Shown: positions 1 through 11,882 of the stretch, piece after piece
How the letters are laid out: each line of letters opens with the position of its first letter
How positions within the stretch are numbered: the first letter of the stretch is position 1
NCBI RefSeq assembly: GCF_030272615.1
Contig: NC_081412.1
Coordinates: 473,106,157 to 473,170,156 of the forward strand
DNA length: 64,000 bases
From: Cryptomeria japonica
Taxonomy: Eukaryota; Streptophyta; Pinopsida; Cupressales; Cupressaceae
Direction: 5' to 3'
Program-made: the position numbers and the translations under genes
The notes under the pieces: generated by a model
Database searches by the model: none
What the model was told of the DNA's origin: nothing
Seen by the model: the letters and a program-made list of their open reading frames with translations, nothing else

Positions 1-234
1 GAATTGATACATGCCTTTGATTTCCTCTATGCCTAGATCCTCTAGGGTGTAGTGAATGTATGCCCTCACATCTTCAACATACATCATGTCGTCAGGAACC
101 CTAGAAAATGCTCCCGCAAAGTCTTCTTTCTTAGCAATCAAGGGAACCTCCTTGAATATGGGCCTCACCCTATCCTTATCTTCGACAATGGTTGTATTTG
201 CAATAAAAGTAGGAGTTGAAGATCTAGATGCCAT
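1..234 (-). pseudogene. ORF2 N-terminus of E1, cut by window edge
   Basis: The minus-strand ATG at 234-232 opens a frame beginning MASRSSTPTF that stays open to the window edge (78 codons). Around residues 55-65 it has HYTLEDLG after a run containing VRAYI; ORF2 of E7 (start 56813) has YKLEDLG after ISRYI at a similar distance, and both begin MAS followed by serines. This shared position and motif is why I call it ORF2 rather than a chance frame. The function is not recognised. It could still be intact, since only the first 78 codons are visible. Confidence 0.6.
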
Positions 235-638
235 TTTCAAAGAATACCTGAAAGTGAACGCCGGTGGAAGATTGAGTTCTTCTTAGATAACTGCTCGAAA
301 TCCTTTTAGAATGCCTTTGCTTGCTCTTAATTCGCTTGAAATTTGCCTTTACTTTGCTCTGAATGCTTGAATATAGGGCGAGTGAAAATGAATCCACTTT
401 CCCCTTTTATCAGCGAATAAACCCTAATCTTTTCGTGTCATAAATGCTTCGTGATCTACCCTACCGAATGCTAGTTTCGCAATCTTATGTCGGGTGAACC
501 TTCAACAATGATGAACTCAACTCTCCAGATCTCTTCCAATCTCCTCCAGGGGAATATGCAAGATTTGCAATGAATTTTCCAACCCCTAAGGCCTATGCCT
601 TAGTTACCAGTAGAATTTACTACTAGTGCAGGAATGCT
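235..638 (-). other. Spacer between ORF1 and ORF2 of E1
   Basis: About 400 bases without a coding frame that I can support. The equivalent spacer in E7 (56814-57245) is 432 bases, so the gap appears to be a conserved part of the element. How ORF2 would be translated or spliced is not evident. Confidence 0.5.
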
Positions 639-1739
639 CTATTTTATCGGTGGAGTTACCGATGTTGTTGCATTTCCACTTGGTTCTTCAGATTTTCTAA
701 CCCATCTCTTGGTGTGATCTTGTTGTATTTCATCTACCTTCTGCTTTCCTTTCTCATTATCTTTATCATTGCTAATTGGTTGAGTCTTACTTCTGCAGTA
801 CTTAGCAATATGACCTATTTTGTTGCATGCATAACATGTAACATTATTCTTTTGAATTGCTTTAACATATTTGGTGTCATTCCTTGACCTACATTGATTA
901 GCCAAATGACCAAACTTTCCACATGCATGACATTTGACATTCATTCTAAAATCTTCTGATCTATGACCATATTTCTTGCAATTTCTGCATTGACCGAGAA
1001 CAAAATTGTAGTTTTGATTTGCTCTATTTCTACATTGTTTAGCCACATGCCCAAATTTATTGCAAACAAAATATCTACCATTGAATTTATAAGCATTAGA
1101 TTGCCTTACCAGTTTCCTCTATTCTGATGAGTTCTGCTTATCGGTTGTCTGATCTTCATTTGCAGTACTAGAGCTTTCACCTTGTACAAATCCAGGTCCT
1201 CTAGAATCATCATTCTGCCTTTGTCTTTTCAAAAAGTCATCCAACTGTGCAACACTAATCCTGAATTTTTCTTTATACTCACTTGCAGTAGTCAGATCAT
1301 CTCCCAAAGTTGTTATTTGTCTTTCAAGCTCTTATTGATTGTTTTGGGAGTGTGGCAAATCAATTCTCAACAGATTATTCTCATGAGTCAATCTGCCACA
1401 TTCATCAAATATGTTCTTCATAGATATAACAAGATTATATTCCTTCTTTTTTCTGTCCTCAATATTGTTTGATAACGTCATAGTCAGGTCTTGTATTTCA
1501 TTCTTCATGAGCATGTCTGCTTGACTTAGTTTTTGACATTGTTCCTTAAGTGCATTTTTCTCCTCATCATCTAGATTTTGCAAAAGTTCCTTTCTCTTGG
1601 CTTGAGCTGATGATAACCTTTCTTGCAGGACAAGAATGAATTCATTTGTAGAATTCAATTCATCTTGTAGTTTCAAGTTCTTCATCCTTTCAACATCATA
1701 ATCCTCAAGAGCCATCTCAAGTTGCTTTTCCATAGCCAT
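639..1739 (-). pseudogene. E1 ORF1: coiled-coil and zinc-knuckle gag-like protein
   Basis: One minus-strand frame from the ATG at 1739 to the stop at 639, broken by in-frame stops at 1334-1332 and 1121-1119. The first half is a long charged coiled coil (rich in E, K, L and Q). A segment LDDFLKRQRQ followed by GPGF resembles, from family knowledge, the end of the coiled coil in Sirevirus-type copia gag. The second half holds four CCHC zinc knuckles: a degenerate first one ending CNKFGHVAKQC, one whose last Cys is replaced by Phe, then CHACGKFGHLANQC and CYACNKIGHIAKYC. Zinc knuckles bind nucleic acid, and gag packages the element RNA. The usual N-terminal copia gag domain is absent. The start is the first ATG after the primer site. 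Confidence 0.75.
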
Positions 1740-1799
1740 GTTCAAAGATTCCTCTTTCAGGATCTTCCTCAAGCTGTTAAACTTCTTCCGAGGTACCAG

Positions 1800-1811
1800 G
1801 CTCTAATACCA
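1800..1811 (-). other. Primer binding site of E1 (tRNA-iMet)
   Basis: On the minus strand this reads TGGTATTAGAGC, one base from the plant initiator-Met tRNA complement TGGTATCAGAGC. It lies two bases from the LTR end, the same spacing as in E4, E5, E6 and E7. It fixes the element's direction as leftward. Confidence 0.8.
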
Positions 1812-1813
1812 AT

Positions 1814-2710
1814 TGTTGGGATCCAAGAACACTGCGAGAGGGGGGGGGTGAATCAATGTTATGTCGGTAAGATAATATTTTACCCTTTTATACCATACAC
1901 ATATAAACCGGTAAACAAATAAACATATAACTTGAAGCAAATAAATCATCCACATTAATGAGCACCATAACACATAGAATTTATATGTGGAAAACCTCAA
2001 AGAGGAAAAACCATGGTGGGATTTGTGACCCACAATATTAGTTCACTGCCCATATGAAAGGATATTACATAAAATGGGGGCCTGCACATGCAGGAAGGCA
2101 CACTGCCTAGAGCAGACTGCTCATCCCTAAAGAGTCTCACTGACTACAAGATTCTGCTGAAGTAAAACAATGAAAATGAACTCACAAAATGCATCTGCTA
2201 TGCCAAATAGAGTTCCGATTCTATCTCTACTCTGTACCAGTTCAAAAAACCCTGAACACTACTACCGGTATCACCTTCCCTCCAAGAATTCTTTCCAAAT
2301 TATCTACAGATCATTGCATGATATAACATTCGCATACAAATGATCTACATACATATTCTTCGCATGAATTGTTCTTCTATTATTCTCCTATGTCACTCTA
2401 TACAAAATGACCTAGTAGACTAACCTATATACCCATTACAAACAATATGCCTTATGTCGGCTTACAATACATTACAAAAGATATTCAATGTCGGCCTTGA
2501 AAATAATTACAAAATAATTTTCTAAATAAATCTTCCTTGATGTCAGCTTCCTTGAAGTACTTGGTGCTGGTGTCGGTGCTGATGTAACCCTGGATACTCC
2601 AATTCCAGTGTCTGCCGGTAAATGCCTCCTAATGCCGGAATATGACTTCCATCTAATCTTGTTGCCATCAATGACAACAAAATGAATCCGATGAGTGTCA
2701 TTTGCCAACA
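1814..2710 (-). repeat. 5' LTR of E1
   Basis: About 897 bp running from TGTTGG to CCAACA on the plus strand, so both ends carry the short inverted repeat TGTTGG. The start lies against the primer site. Just inside its left end is a G-rich run followed by GTGAATCA, a feature of nearly all copia-type LTRs in this window. The minus-strand head contains TTGTCATTGATGGCAACA, also shared with the other LTR families. Confidence 0.75.
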
Positions 2711-3314
2711 TGAGTTACTTTAGTTTTAAATCCTGATTACGTTGCTTAATAAAGTTAACACATATGGGATTTTAAAATTAAAATTCCGTATGGGTTATGT
2801 TTCAGATTTTCCAAACTATAACATGGTCGGGTTATTTGAAAAATAAAATAACCCAAATGCGTTACCTACGTTTTTGGGTTTTTTGGGTGTGTGGCCACTT
2901 TTTTGTTCACCATCTTGGTGCACTTACCTAGGACTAAGTATGTACAATGTATAAAGCTAGTAAGTCACGTACATGGTATGGGCCACTTGACAATTTTATT
3001 GTACCATTCGAATACTAGGATTTTGCTACATTTGATCATATATTTATTCTAAAAAAAATCTCTCTTTAATTAGAACTTGTCCAAAGATAGTGTCATGTTC
3101 ATACCCCTAATATTCAAACTTTTTATTTCGAGACTTTAGGAGTAGCTAAATTTGATAACTAAGGCTTCAATTAGATTCTGATAGATAAGAAGGGAAATGA
3201 TTTTGGTTGAATAGGTGAATAAGTTATGTTGAATGTGGTTTATGTCAGGTACAGTTTCATACTTAGTGAAATTTTAAATTTTAAAATGGTTTTGAATTAG
3301 GGTGAACCCACAAT

Positions 3315-4387
3315 AGTGGGTTACACTTTTTTGGATGAAGAAATTGCACTCGTTTGTCCAAAACATATTTTTTACCACTTTCGATCAAATTCTATGTTCA
3401 ATTGGACCAAAAAAATGATTCGATCGAACGTATTATTTTAAATACATTCGATCAAATAAAAAACCATTAAAAAAGGGGGTTCGATCGAACCCCCTTTTTT
3501 AATGGTTTTTTAAAAAGAACATGGTCGTTTAAATTTTTTTTGCTCAAAGGGATTCGATAGAACATGGGTTTGATTGAACCCTAGGGGGTTCGATAGAACC
3601 CGCCTGCTAGAGATCTCCTTCCCAAACTTTCCTGGTTTCTGCAAATTTTTGGCCTTCAAAGCTCAAATTGAGGGCTCAAATGGATGAATTTTGACAAACC
3701 CAAATGCATGATAGTAGTACTCGAAGTGAAATTTCCAATGATTATTATTTTAATATATATTGAGTTTATTAAGATTTTTTTTTAGGTTAACTGAACATAT
3801 GTTTCACACCAAACATCAACTTTTGAGTTCAACTCTTATGGAAAAGTAGTAAACAAGTGAAAGAAACTTCTAAAAAATATCTACGCACTAGGTATTCATG
3901 TCCTCTTTCCAACAAAAAAAAGAGAGTTTCGTTACATTCACAACAAGTTATGAATGACCATATGGACATATGTCAAAATTACAGTTAACTCAACTTCAAA
4001 ACTTAATAAAATATGAAATATTGACGATAATGTTATGAAACCAATTGCAAACATTAGATATAGATGTTACAAAACTAAATATGAAATAATTATAGTCATA
4101 TATATTTTAGAAAAAAGGTTATGCCTGACCAAGTGAGTATCACTCTTTAAAAATGTTTTTTTTTTTGTAAAAAACTAGTTTTTGAGGGAGATAGAAAAAT
4201 GGAAGTAAAATGATTCCAAAAATTTTCAAAAAAATATTTTTAGAATCTACACACAAAATGACACAAATCACTAGTTCACATCGTCTACAAATTCCTTACG
4301 GTTTAGCAGTAATAGGTGTCTGAATTTGGAGTTTTTTCTTAAAACAAATATTGTAGTGTCAAAGCTGACAAAAAAGTGTAACCCACT
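3315..4387. repeat. Region bounded by 19-bp inverted repeat
   Basis: AGTGGGTTACACTTTTTTG at 3315-3333 is the exact reverse complement of 4369-4387, with 1.0 kb between. No target duplication was found and the pairing does not extend either way. It could be an AT-rich non-autonomous DNA transposon remnant or a local inversion-duplication. Confidence 0.35.
3457..3512. repeat. Perfect 56-bp palindrome
   Basis: Arms of 28 bases (3457-3484 and 3485-3512) are exact reverse complements with no spacer, centred on TTCGATCGAA. The arms contain runs A6, G5, C5 and T6. Such a sequence can form a cruciform or, if transcribed, a hairpin. Confidence 0.95.
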
Positions 4388-4720
4388 TAGCAAACAAATG
4401 AAAAATGGATTTGAAATAATCTAGTAAATGATGCAATTTCCCTACCTTACAATACATATCCAAATTGATGAGGGGATTTATAGAGTTGGTAGTAGCAATG
4501 TGTTATAAAAATGCACAGTAGAGATCCTATGCTTAAGTATATGATAGTAACAAATGAATTCACAAAATCCTTTTATAACCTTAAGGTTATGATAGGATTA
4601 CATTATAAATATAAATTTGTAGGTTGAATGACACATTCTATTTTTCAGCCTATAGAAACTTAGTTCATGGTTGGTAATATGTGTTTTTTTGCTTATTTGA
4701 TATTATCTCAAATGACTGGT

Positions 4721-5925
4721 TGTTGTCCATTGGGTGGAATTGATTATGTATTGCATTGATGTTTTGTCATTGATGCCAACACTAGCTGTTTGGATGCATT
4801 ACCAACACCCTTTTGGTCCTGGTAGGTTGAGTGATTTCTGATTAACTTAGATCCGGCATGATCCTGTAGGCTCCGGTATAGTCTGGTGATGGAATTGGCT
4901 TGTTCATGATGCTTATCCTCATATTTGGTCTGTTGGTTTTGGTCTGGAGATCGGATGCTATCCTGCTTGCTTAGAAGATTGATTTCTAGTTCCGGTGAGG
5001 GTTTTACTGGCAGAGCTTTTGATGGAGATCCTTGGTGAATTATATGAGTGGTGTTGGTGCAGCTTCTGGTGGAATTTTAGGATGCTGTTGGTGATCATGT
5101 TCGAGAATTGGCGGTTGAAGGTCATTGTTGTAGTGCATGGACCTATACTTGGTCCCGGTTGATCTAGGTTATGGACCGACTTTAATGTAACGTGTGGACA
5201 TGACCTATGGATGTATTTCCGAGATGTCTTATATTTTGATATTATTTGTTTGGTCTAAGGCCGACATGGTTTGTAATTATGTAATCAGTTTATTGTATGG
5301 TGGCCGACCTGATTGTTTATGGTCTAGGGTTTTGTATAAATAGATGTAAGATCTCATTGTATATCATCATGGTTATATGTAAGAGGTCATGGTCAAGGAA
5401 TGTAATGTGCAAATAATGTAATATCATTCAGGCAGAGGAGTTGGTTGATCATTGGAGATCGAATTGGGTTTATATAAGAGGATTTAGTCCTTTGGGATTG
5501 AGCTTGGCCGGAATTGTACTCAAGCATAGGAAATGCTATCTTTTGCAGTTCAACACTTCTCCGGATTGTAGTCTGGATTTATATGTAGTGAGTGAGGCTC
5601 CTTTTGTGATGAGCAGTGCACTCTAGGCTGTTGGCCTTCCTACAAGTGCAGGCCCTTTCATTGTAATTCACATACTTACTACAGAAGTATTATCTGACTA
5701 TGGGTAGGCTTCCCACCTTGGTTTTTCCACGTACAAATCTTGGTGTTGTGTGGATGGCTTTTATTCTGTGATTATTGTTTATGCTTAATTGGATTAACTG
5801 CTATTCCAGTATTATTGTTTTGGGTTCCGGTATTAAAGCTTAAATTGATAATGGTTCCTGTAATCCATGACAACTGATTCACCCCCCCCTCTCAGTTGTC
5901 TTCTAGTTATTTGAACTGTCTAACA
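4721..5925 (+). mobile_element. Solo LTR (family A)
   Basis: A 1205-bp LTR from TGTTG to CTAACA flanked by the 5-bp target duplication CTGGT (4716-4720 and 5926-5930). There is no primer site, polypurine tract or internal region beside it, so it is a solo LTR, presumably left by LTR-LTR recombination. The orientation is set by the head TTGTCATTGATGCCAACA near the left end and the tail TTCACCCCCCCCTCTCAG near the right end. The solo LTR at 27715-28940 is the same family in reverse orientation. A related uninterrupted sequence near 47055-47075 shows the empty site. Confidence 0.9.
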
Positions 5926-5932
5926 CTGGTTG

Positions 5933-6593
5933 TGTTAAATTCTATGAGAAGCAAGAATTGAGCCAGGATCTGATGTCGGTCATAGATCACATGCAACTCC
6001 AAACAATGGATGATTGAAGATCAAAATAGCTAAATGAAGATAAATCTGATATGAAAGAAAAATAGAGATAAAGAAGAGAATTTAGAGAAGACTCTCACCG
6101 AGCTATCACTTCACTAGTGAAGGTGAGAGTATATTGCTTATTATATAGAAAAATAATAGCATATACAACCAAGAGGTGCATTAACTCCCACCTCCATAAA
6201 AAGTGGGAGGTTTTACCTACTACCCCATAAAAGGTGGGAGGTTTTTACCTACTTGGTAAATGTCAAAATATGTGGCATAACCTCCTTACATGAAAACAAA
6301 AAAGGAGTTATAAGAGGTGGCACATAAGGCCAAAAGAGGGTGAGAAACCCAACTACCCCATAACCCACTTAGGAAATGACAAAATAGTGGTTATGAGAGG
6401 TGGCACAACAAGCCAAAAGAGGGTGTGTAACTCAACTACCCATGTGAGGTGGAGAGTTACACATGTAGCTAATGTATTCCGCCACGTGTCCTCATATTAA
6501 CCACACCTAATAACCTAAGCAAGCTTAATAATATATGTGTAGGAAAAATAAGTACCCCCTAACATAAGGAAAATAAAAAAACCTACACTAACA
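5933..6593 (-). repeat. 3' LTR of E2
   Basis: 661 bp, TGTTAAAT to ACTAACA. It is longer than the right LTR because a unit near 6194-6250 (GTGGGAGG, T-run, ACCTACT) is duplicated in tandem. It carries a near-palindrome at 6107-6127 centred on CACTAGTG, also in the other LTR. Confidence 0.95.
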
Positions 6594-6604
6594 CCCCCCC
6601 TTAA
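6594..6604 (-). other. Polypurine tract of E2
   Basis: The plus strand reads CCCCCCCTTAA, so the element strand is TTAAGGGGGGG touching the 3' LTR. This is the usual plus-strand primer of an LTR element. Confidence 0.8.
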
Positions 6605-6747
6605 GCGTAGCTTAGGTGGGTGAAAAGATGGGTCCCAACAAATGAGGCCATTTTAGGTACCCATGTACATAAATATCCCCCCCAAAAGAAGAAGCCCCCC
6701 ATAAGAGGAATAGACCCCCCCTAAATAGAGAGAGAAAGAATGAAGGA

Positions 6748-9700
6748 CTAAGAAGCCCCTCCTGAAGTAGACACCTTTTGCATCCCAAGCAAAGATCGCA
6801 AATGAAGGAACTTGCTTTCGGTGAAAGGTTTGGTGAAGATGTCCACAGTTTGCTCCAATGTAGAACAATACTTAAGATCAATGATGCCTTCCTGAATGAG
6901 CTACCGAATATAGTGCATATGTATCTCAATGTGTTTCATCCTCTGATGATGAACTGGATTTCTTGAGATCTGTATAGCACTCTGATTATCACAAAAGATG
7001 ATGGTAGGCTTTCTGACTGGAATACCAAACTCAGTAAGAATATTTTGAAGCCAAATAGCCTTAGTGGTGGCATTGACTGCCCCTCGATACTCGGCCTCTA
7101 TCGATGAAAGAGAAATTGCAGACTGCTTCTTGCTCGACCAACAAACTGGACCAGAACCAAGTGAGAAGCAATACCCAGAAGTAGACTTGCGATCTTGAGA
7201 ATCACCTGCCCAATCTGAATCCGTATATCCTACCAAGTCAATATCCACACCTGCTACATACTGAATTCCATGATTGTGAGTACCCTGAATGTAGTGGAGG
7301 ATCCGCTTAGCTGCTTTCCAATGCAACTCATGTGGCTCCTGCATGAATCTAGAGACCATGCCCACAGCATAAGAAATGTCGGGTCTCGTATGAGTCAAAT
7401 AAATGAGGCTTCCAACAAGCTGTCGATATAAAGTGCCATCAACCAAGGGTGAAGAGAACTTAGCCTCAAGTTTGACCCCTGACAAAAATGGAGTAGGTGC
7501 AGGCTTACAATCAGCCATGTGAAATCTAGAGAGCATATCAAGTGCATACTTGGGTTGTCCAAGGAAGATTCCTGAAGATGATTGAGTGATCTCAATTCCC
7601 AAGAAGTAATGCAGAAGACCCAAGTCTGACATCAAAAATCTATCATGTAGAGTAATTTTTACTGCTTTGATGGTGGATGAGTGACTCCCTGTGAGTAACA
7701 AGTCATCAACATAGAGAACCAAAAATGTGAGAGTTTCATCCTGTTGCAGAATGTATACGTTCGGATCAGAATGACACCGAGTGAAACCAACTGTCAGAAG
7801 GAATGAGTCCATCTTGGCATACCAAGCTCGAGGAGCCTGTTTAAGGCCATAGAGAGACTTTCGAAGTCGACACACAAGTGAAGGATCCTGAACAAACCCC
7901 TGTGGTTGCTCCATGTAGATTTCCTCCTGAAGGTCACCATGAAGAAATGCACTCTTCACATCCATCTGATGAACTTCCCAATGATGGGCTGCAGCTATAG
8001 CAAGAACAAGTCGAATGGAATTCATCTTAGCAACTGGAGCAAAAGTCTCAGAGTAATCAACCCCTGGAACTTGGGAAAAACCTTTTGCTACCAAGTGAGC
8101 CTTATACTTATCAACCGACCCATCCACTGCAAATTTTGTTCGATAGATCCACTTTCATCGAACAAGTTTCCTTCCCTTAGGAAGAGGAACTAAATCCCAT
8201 GTGTGATTCCTTTCCAAGGAATTGAACTCTTCTTGCATTGCAGCATCCCACTCAGGAACACCCGAAGCTTCTCGAAAGGACTGTGGATCAGAAGCTGAAG
8301 CAATGAAGAGATGTGGAGCTTGCTGAAATTGTGACCTTGTTCTTCTAGTATCTAATGGATCACCAAGCCAATCTCCTGCTGACTCAAAAGTTTGTCGAGC
8401 CCAAAGAGGCACTGAGGCTGGAGAGTCTGGGGGAGAATCATCAGCCTCTGAATGATGACTGTGAGAGGAATGTGAATCCTCATCATCACTATCACCATCT
8501 GAAGTAGAGGAAGAAGACTCCTCATCAAAATTAGGAGGATTAAGATCCTCTGAAGAACTGTCATCATAATGCAATTTCTCCAGTGTGATAGTGGATGGAG
8601 AGGTGGTATGAGAAGAACTAGAAGAACTCTCCTCAAAACGAACACTCCTCTCAATGAACAACTCATGAGTAGTGGGATGGAGAAGCCTATAGCCTTTGAC
8701 ATCATCTGGATATCCAACAAATATGCAAGGCTTACTCTGCGGATCCATAGCCTTGCGTTTTTCAGCTGGAATGTGGGCCCATGCAAGAGAACCAAACACT
8801 CTAAAGTGTTTAACTGTGGGTTTTCGACCAGTCCAAGCTTGAAAGGGAGTTACCCCCTTCACAGCTTTATGAGGAACTCGGTTCTGGATGTAACACGCAC
8901 AGTTGATGGCCTCTGCCCAATACTGAGGTGCCAAAGACTTGGAGTGAATCATACAATTAGCCATCTCCTTCAAGGACCTATTCTTTCGTTCTGCTACACC
9001 ATTTTGTTGAGGACTGTATGGAACTGTGTGCTGCATGTTGATACCTTCTGAAGCACAAAACTGTTCAAACTGATTATTAACATATTCACCCCCATTATCT
9101 GTACGCAGAATCTTGATGAACTTCCCAGATTGTTTCTCTGCAAAAGCTTTGAAATCTAGAAAATTTTCAAAGACTTCAGACTTTTGTTTGAGAAAGTAAA
9201 CCCATGTATATCTGGAAAAGTCATCAATAAATGTCAAGACATATCTAGCCTTGCTAAAAGATGGTTGTGGAAATGGTCCTGCCATGTCACTATGTACCAA
9301 CTCCAATAGTTGTGTAGCTCTCCAAGCTTTACCTTTATCATACTTCTCCTCTGGATGCTTACCAAGAATGCACCCCTGGCAAATTCCATCAGAAAATCGA
9401 GTAGAAGGCAACCCTGAAACCATTTCTTGTTGACTGAGTTGTTGCAAGTAACGGTAGTTCAAGTGGCCAAACCGTTGATGCCACAAACAACTCACCTCAT
9501 CTGCATGAGTGAGTAAAACTGTCGAAGGAGAGTCAGGAACAAAGTGAGAAAACTGATATAATCCAGAATGATGATCTACTTTTCCCACAGCAACAGTAGA
9601 CCCATTATGCATTTCGCTGATTACCACTGCATCTGATGTGAACTCAACTCGCTTGCCAGAACCAGTGTGAGTGATCTGATAAATAGATAGGAGATTAGTT

Positions 9701-10872
9701 GATAAAGATGGAACACAAAGGACATCTTGAAATGTTCCTTCACCCACATCAACAGACCCTCTCCCATGCACTTCAACAGGAGTGTCATCACCCATTAGGA
9801 TGGAAGGCATAGAACATGGCTCTAAAGATGTGAAATCATCTTCTGAAGAAGCCATGTGGTGTGAAGCACCTGAGTCAATTATCCAAGAATTTGGTTGTGA
9901 AGCAATAGCAACTAGGGCCTTACCCTTTCCTTTCCCCTTACTCTTATCTATGTCCTTAGAAGATCCTTCCGATGAACTCTGTTTGACTGAATTAGGAACC
10001 TTGATATTATTCTTTTCAAGAAGATTTGAAAGGTGATCAATTTGTTTCCTTAAACACTTATGTTCATCATGACCAGGCCTCTTACAATAAGAACACTTGA
10101 CCTTCTCCTTCTTAGGTTGTTCACCTTTTGATAAAGAGGTCTCATTGTCTGCTTTTGAAGTAGCAGATTTCTGATCTTTCTTCTTCTCTCCTTGGTTCTT
10201 TTGTTTCTTATCTTGCTTACTAGACCCTTTATGTTCTTTTGTGCCTTGATTTACAACTAAGGCATGTGACTTAGAGGGATTTATTGTACCCATTTGAACC
10301 AATTTGTCCTGCTCCCTAGTGAGTTCTGCAGCAAAATCATCTAAAGAAGGCATTTTGAATGTGGTACCTAGGGCACATTTGGTAGCATAGAATGTAGAAA
10401 CCAACACTGAATAATTAGGACCAAGCTTAGAAAGAATACTCAAGATCAGTTGCTTATCATCTTTCTTAGTTCCACACTGTTCCAACTGCAATCTTATAGA
10501 CTTAAGTTTAGTGAAGAAGTCTTGTATAGTATCAAAATTGGTTGGATTCAACCCTATGAGTTCATTCTCCAATTGATGACCTCTTAGTTCATTCTGCTTA
10601 CCAAAGAGGTTTCCCAAAGTAGTCCATACTGCATTTGGTGTAGTAGCAGATTCAATGTGAAAAAGAAGGTCAGGAGAGACTGACATGCACAATGTACCAA
10701 AAGCTTCATCACATTTATTAAACCATTTAATCTTTTCTGCAACATCTTGAGGTTCAGTTTCAAGTCCCATAATAACACGATGATATCCATGTCTTTTCAG
10801 ATATATTATCATCTTAGATTTCCATTCAAAGTAATTATATGGTGTTAAAAGTGGAACTGTAGATGCATCCAT
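6748..10872 (-). pseudogene. E2 gag-pol polyprotein (Ty1/copia), two stops
   Basis: One frame from the ATG at 10872 to the natural stop at 6750-6748 (about 1374 codons). It is interrupted by TGA at 8157-8155, between integrase and reverse transcriptase, and TAG at 6903-6901, near the end of RNase H. Domains in order: copia gag (residues 1-250); zinc knuckle CSYCKRPGHDEHKC (260-273); protease with DSGASHHM (catalytic Asp 333); integrase zinc region with HQRFGH; integrase core with Asp529 (HSDMAG), Asp592 (TDNGGEY) and Glu628 (NGVAERKN), a DD35E arrangement; then reverse transcriptase with YVDDLL and RNase H with TDSDWAGD and SSIEAEY. Catalytic residues look intact. With two stops this copy cannot make full Pol. 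The leader and LTRs give the start. Confidence 0.97.
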
Positions 10873-11882
10873 GATAGCAGAAAAGAAGATTGCAAAGAGT
10901 CAAGAAGAGTGCAAGAAAGAAGACACAAGAGACACCCCCCCTTTTCACTAGTCTTTGAAATCACCCCCCCCAAATATTACAAGGTTGGCACTTTATAATT
11001 AGTGCATTTACAAGGCTTTTATCAGATTACAATGCTTTCTAAGGCTTTAATGGCCAAAATAGAAAGTTTAAAATCTGAAAAAATTAGCCTTATTGCTGCT
11101 CAATGTATCTTAATACCTTTCCAACAACTATTCATTTTTGTAAAATAGAGTTGTGAGAAGAAAGATATGATCTATAGAAGGGAAAAAAATATGCAGCTGA
11201 TTCAACCTGAAATATCTAAAAAAGAAGGGTAGAATATTTTAATAAGACCTGCAATTATGAAGAGTTCTCATTTCCAGCTTTCCGTCAAGTACTCATTTGC
11301 AAAAAACTGACACCCGAGGCAAAAGTTATGCAACTTTTAAGAAAGGTTGCTGAATTTCTCTGATAGAAAAACGACTTAATCCTTGTTGAAACTCGATTTC
11401 TGCAAAAATTATTAATTTTCTAAAAAAACCCTCCAAAACCCAGAAGTTTTTCAATGCTGTGAACAAAACCCAGAAATCGTTTTTTCTGAAAATGAACAGA
11501 GGTTAGAACAATAGGGCCGAAATGAAAATAGCTCTAGTAAAATATTTCACTCTGATTTTTTTTTTTTACTGTGTTCTCCAAACTCTGAATTTGGTGAAAT
11601 AAAAGTCACTTATGATTTTCACAAGCCTTCTGGACACTCTGAAAATGCTAAAGAAGCCTCCAATATTACCAAAAATGCTGCAATCACCCAGATCTCAAAG
11701 AACACATATATAAAACCATATTTAACTAGAAGCTTATTTTCCTTTAAACTGTTCTGATTCTCCAGATCACACGAAAATGCAGGAGAAGAGCATACTTGGT
11801 TTTTAAGAAAAATATTAGCTATCTAACAATCTCAAATCTCTCAAATAAATCAGAAAAGCAATGAGCTATACCAGACAACACG
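10873..11882 (-). other. Leader of E2 between primer site and gag
   Basis: About 1 kb of AT-rich sequence with no supported frame. It would contain the packaging signals of the element RNA. C-rich runs at 10936-10942 and 10964-10970 are the only notable words. Confidence 0.5.

Larger units (their letters stand above)
1..2710 (-). mobile_element. E1: two-ORF LTR retrotransposon, right-hand part
   Basis: Seen: reading the minus strand from the right there is an LTR (2710-1814), two bases, a primer binding site, a coiled-coil/zinc-knuckle ORF1 (1739-639), a spacer, and the start of a second ORF (234-1) that runs off the window. The order matches the complete element E7 at 52106-59749, including the spacer size and a similar ORF2 start. 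No protease, integrase or reverse transcriptase lies between ORF1 and ORF2. The left LTR and target duplication are outside the window, so the full length is unknown. I infer a non-autonomous Ty1/copia-related element. Several in-frame stops show it is old. Confidence 0.8.
2711..4720. other. AT-rich DNA without genes
   Basis: No coding frame is supported. It contains a perfect palindrome at 3457-3512, a cluster of TTCGATCGAAC-like words at 3380-3601, and a 19-bp inverted repeat (3315-3333 with 4369-4387). A segment near 4583-4680 resembles 12601-12710 on the far side of the two insertions, suggesting an old duplicated repeat. The last 30 bases match sequence near 47050-47075. Confidence 0.6.

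Noticed and set aside
2472-2711. 79-codon minus-strand frame
   Set aside because: Lies wholly inside the E1 LTR; a chance frame.
8352-9051. Frames of 147 and 160 codons inside the E2 pol region
   Set aside because: Out-of-frame shadows of the copia polyprotein.
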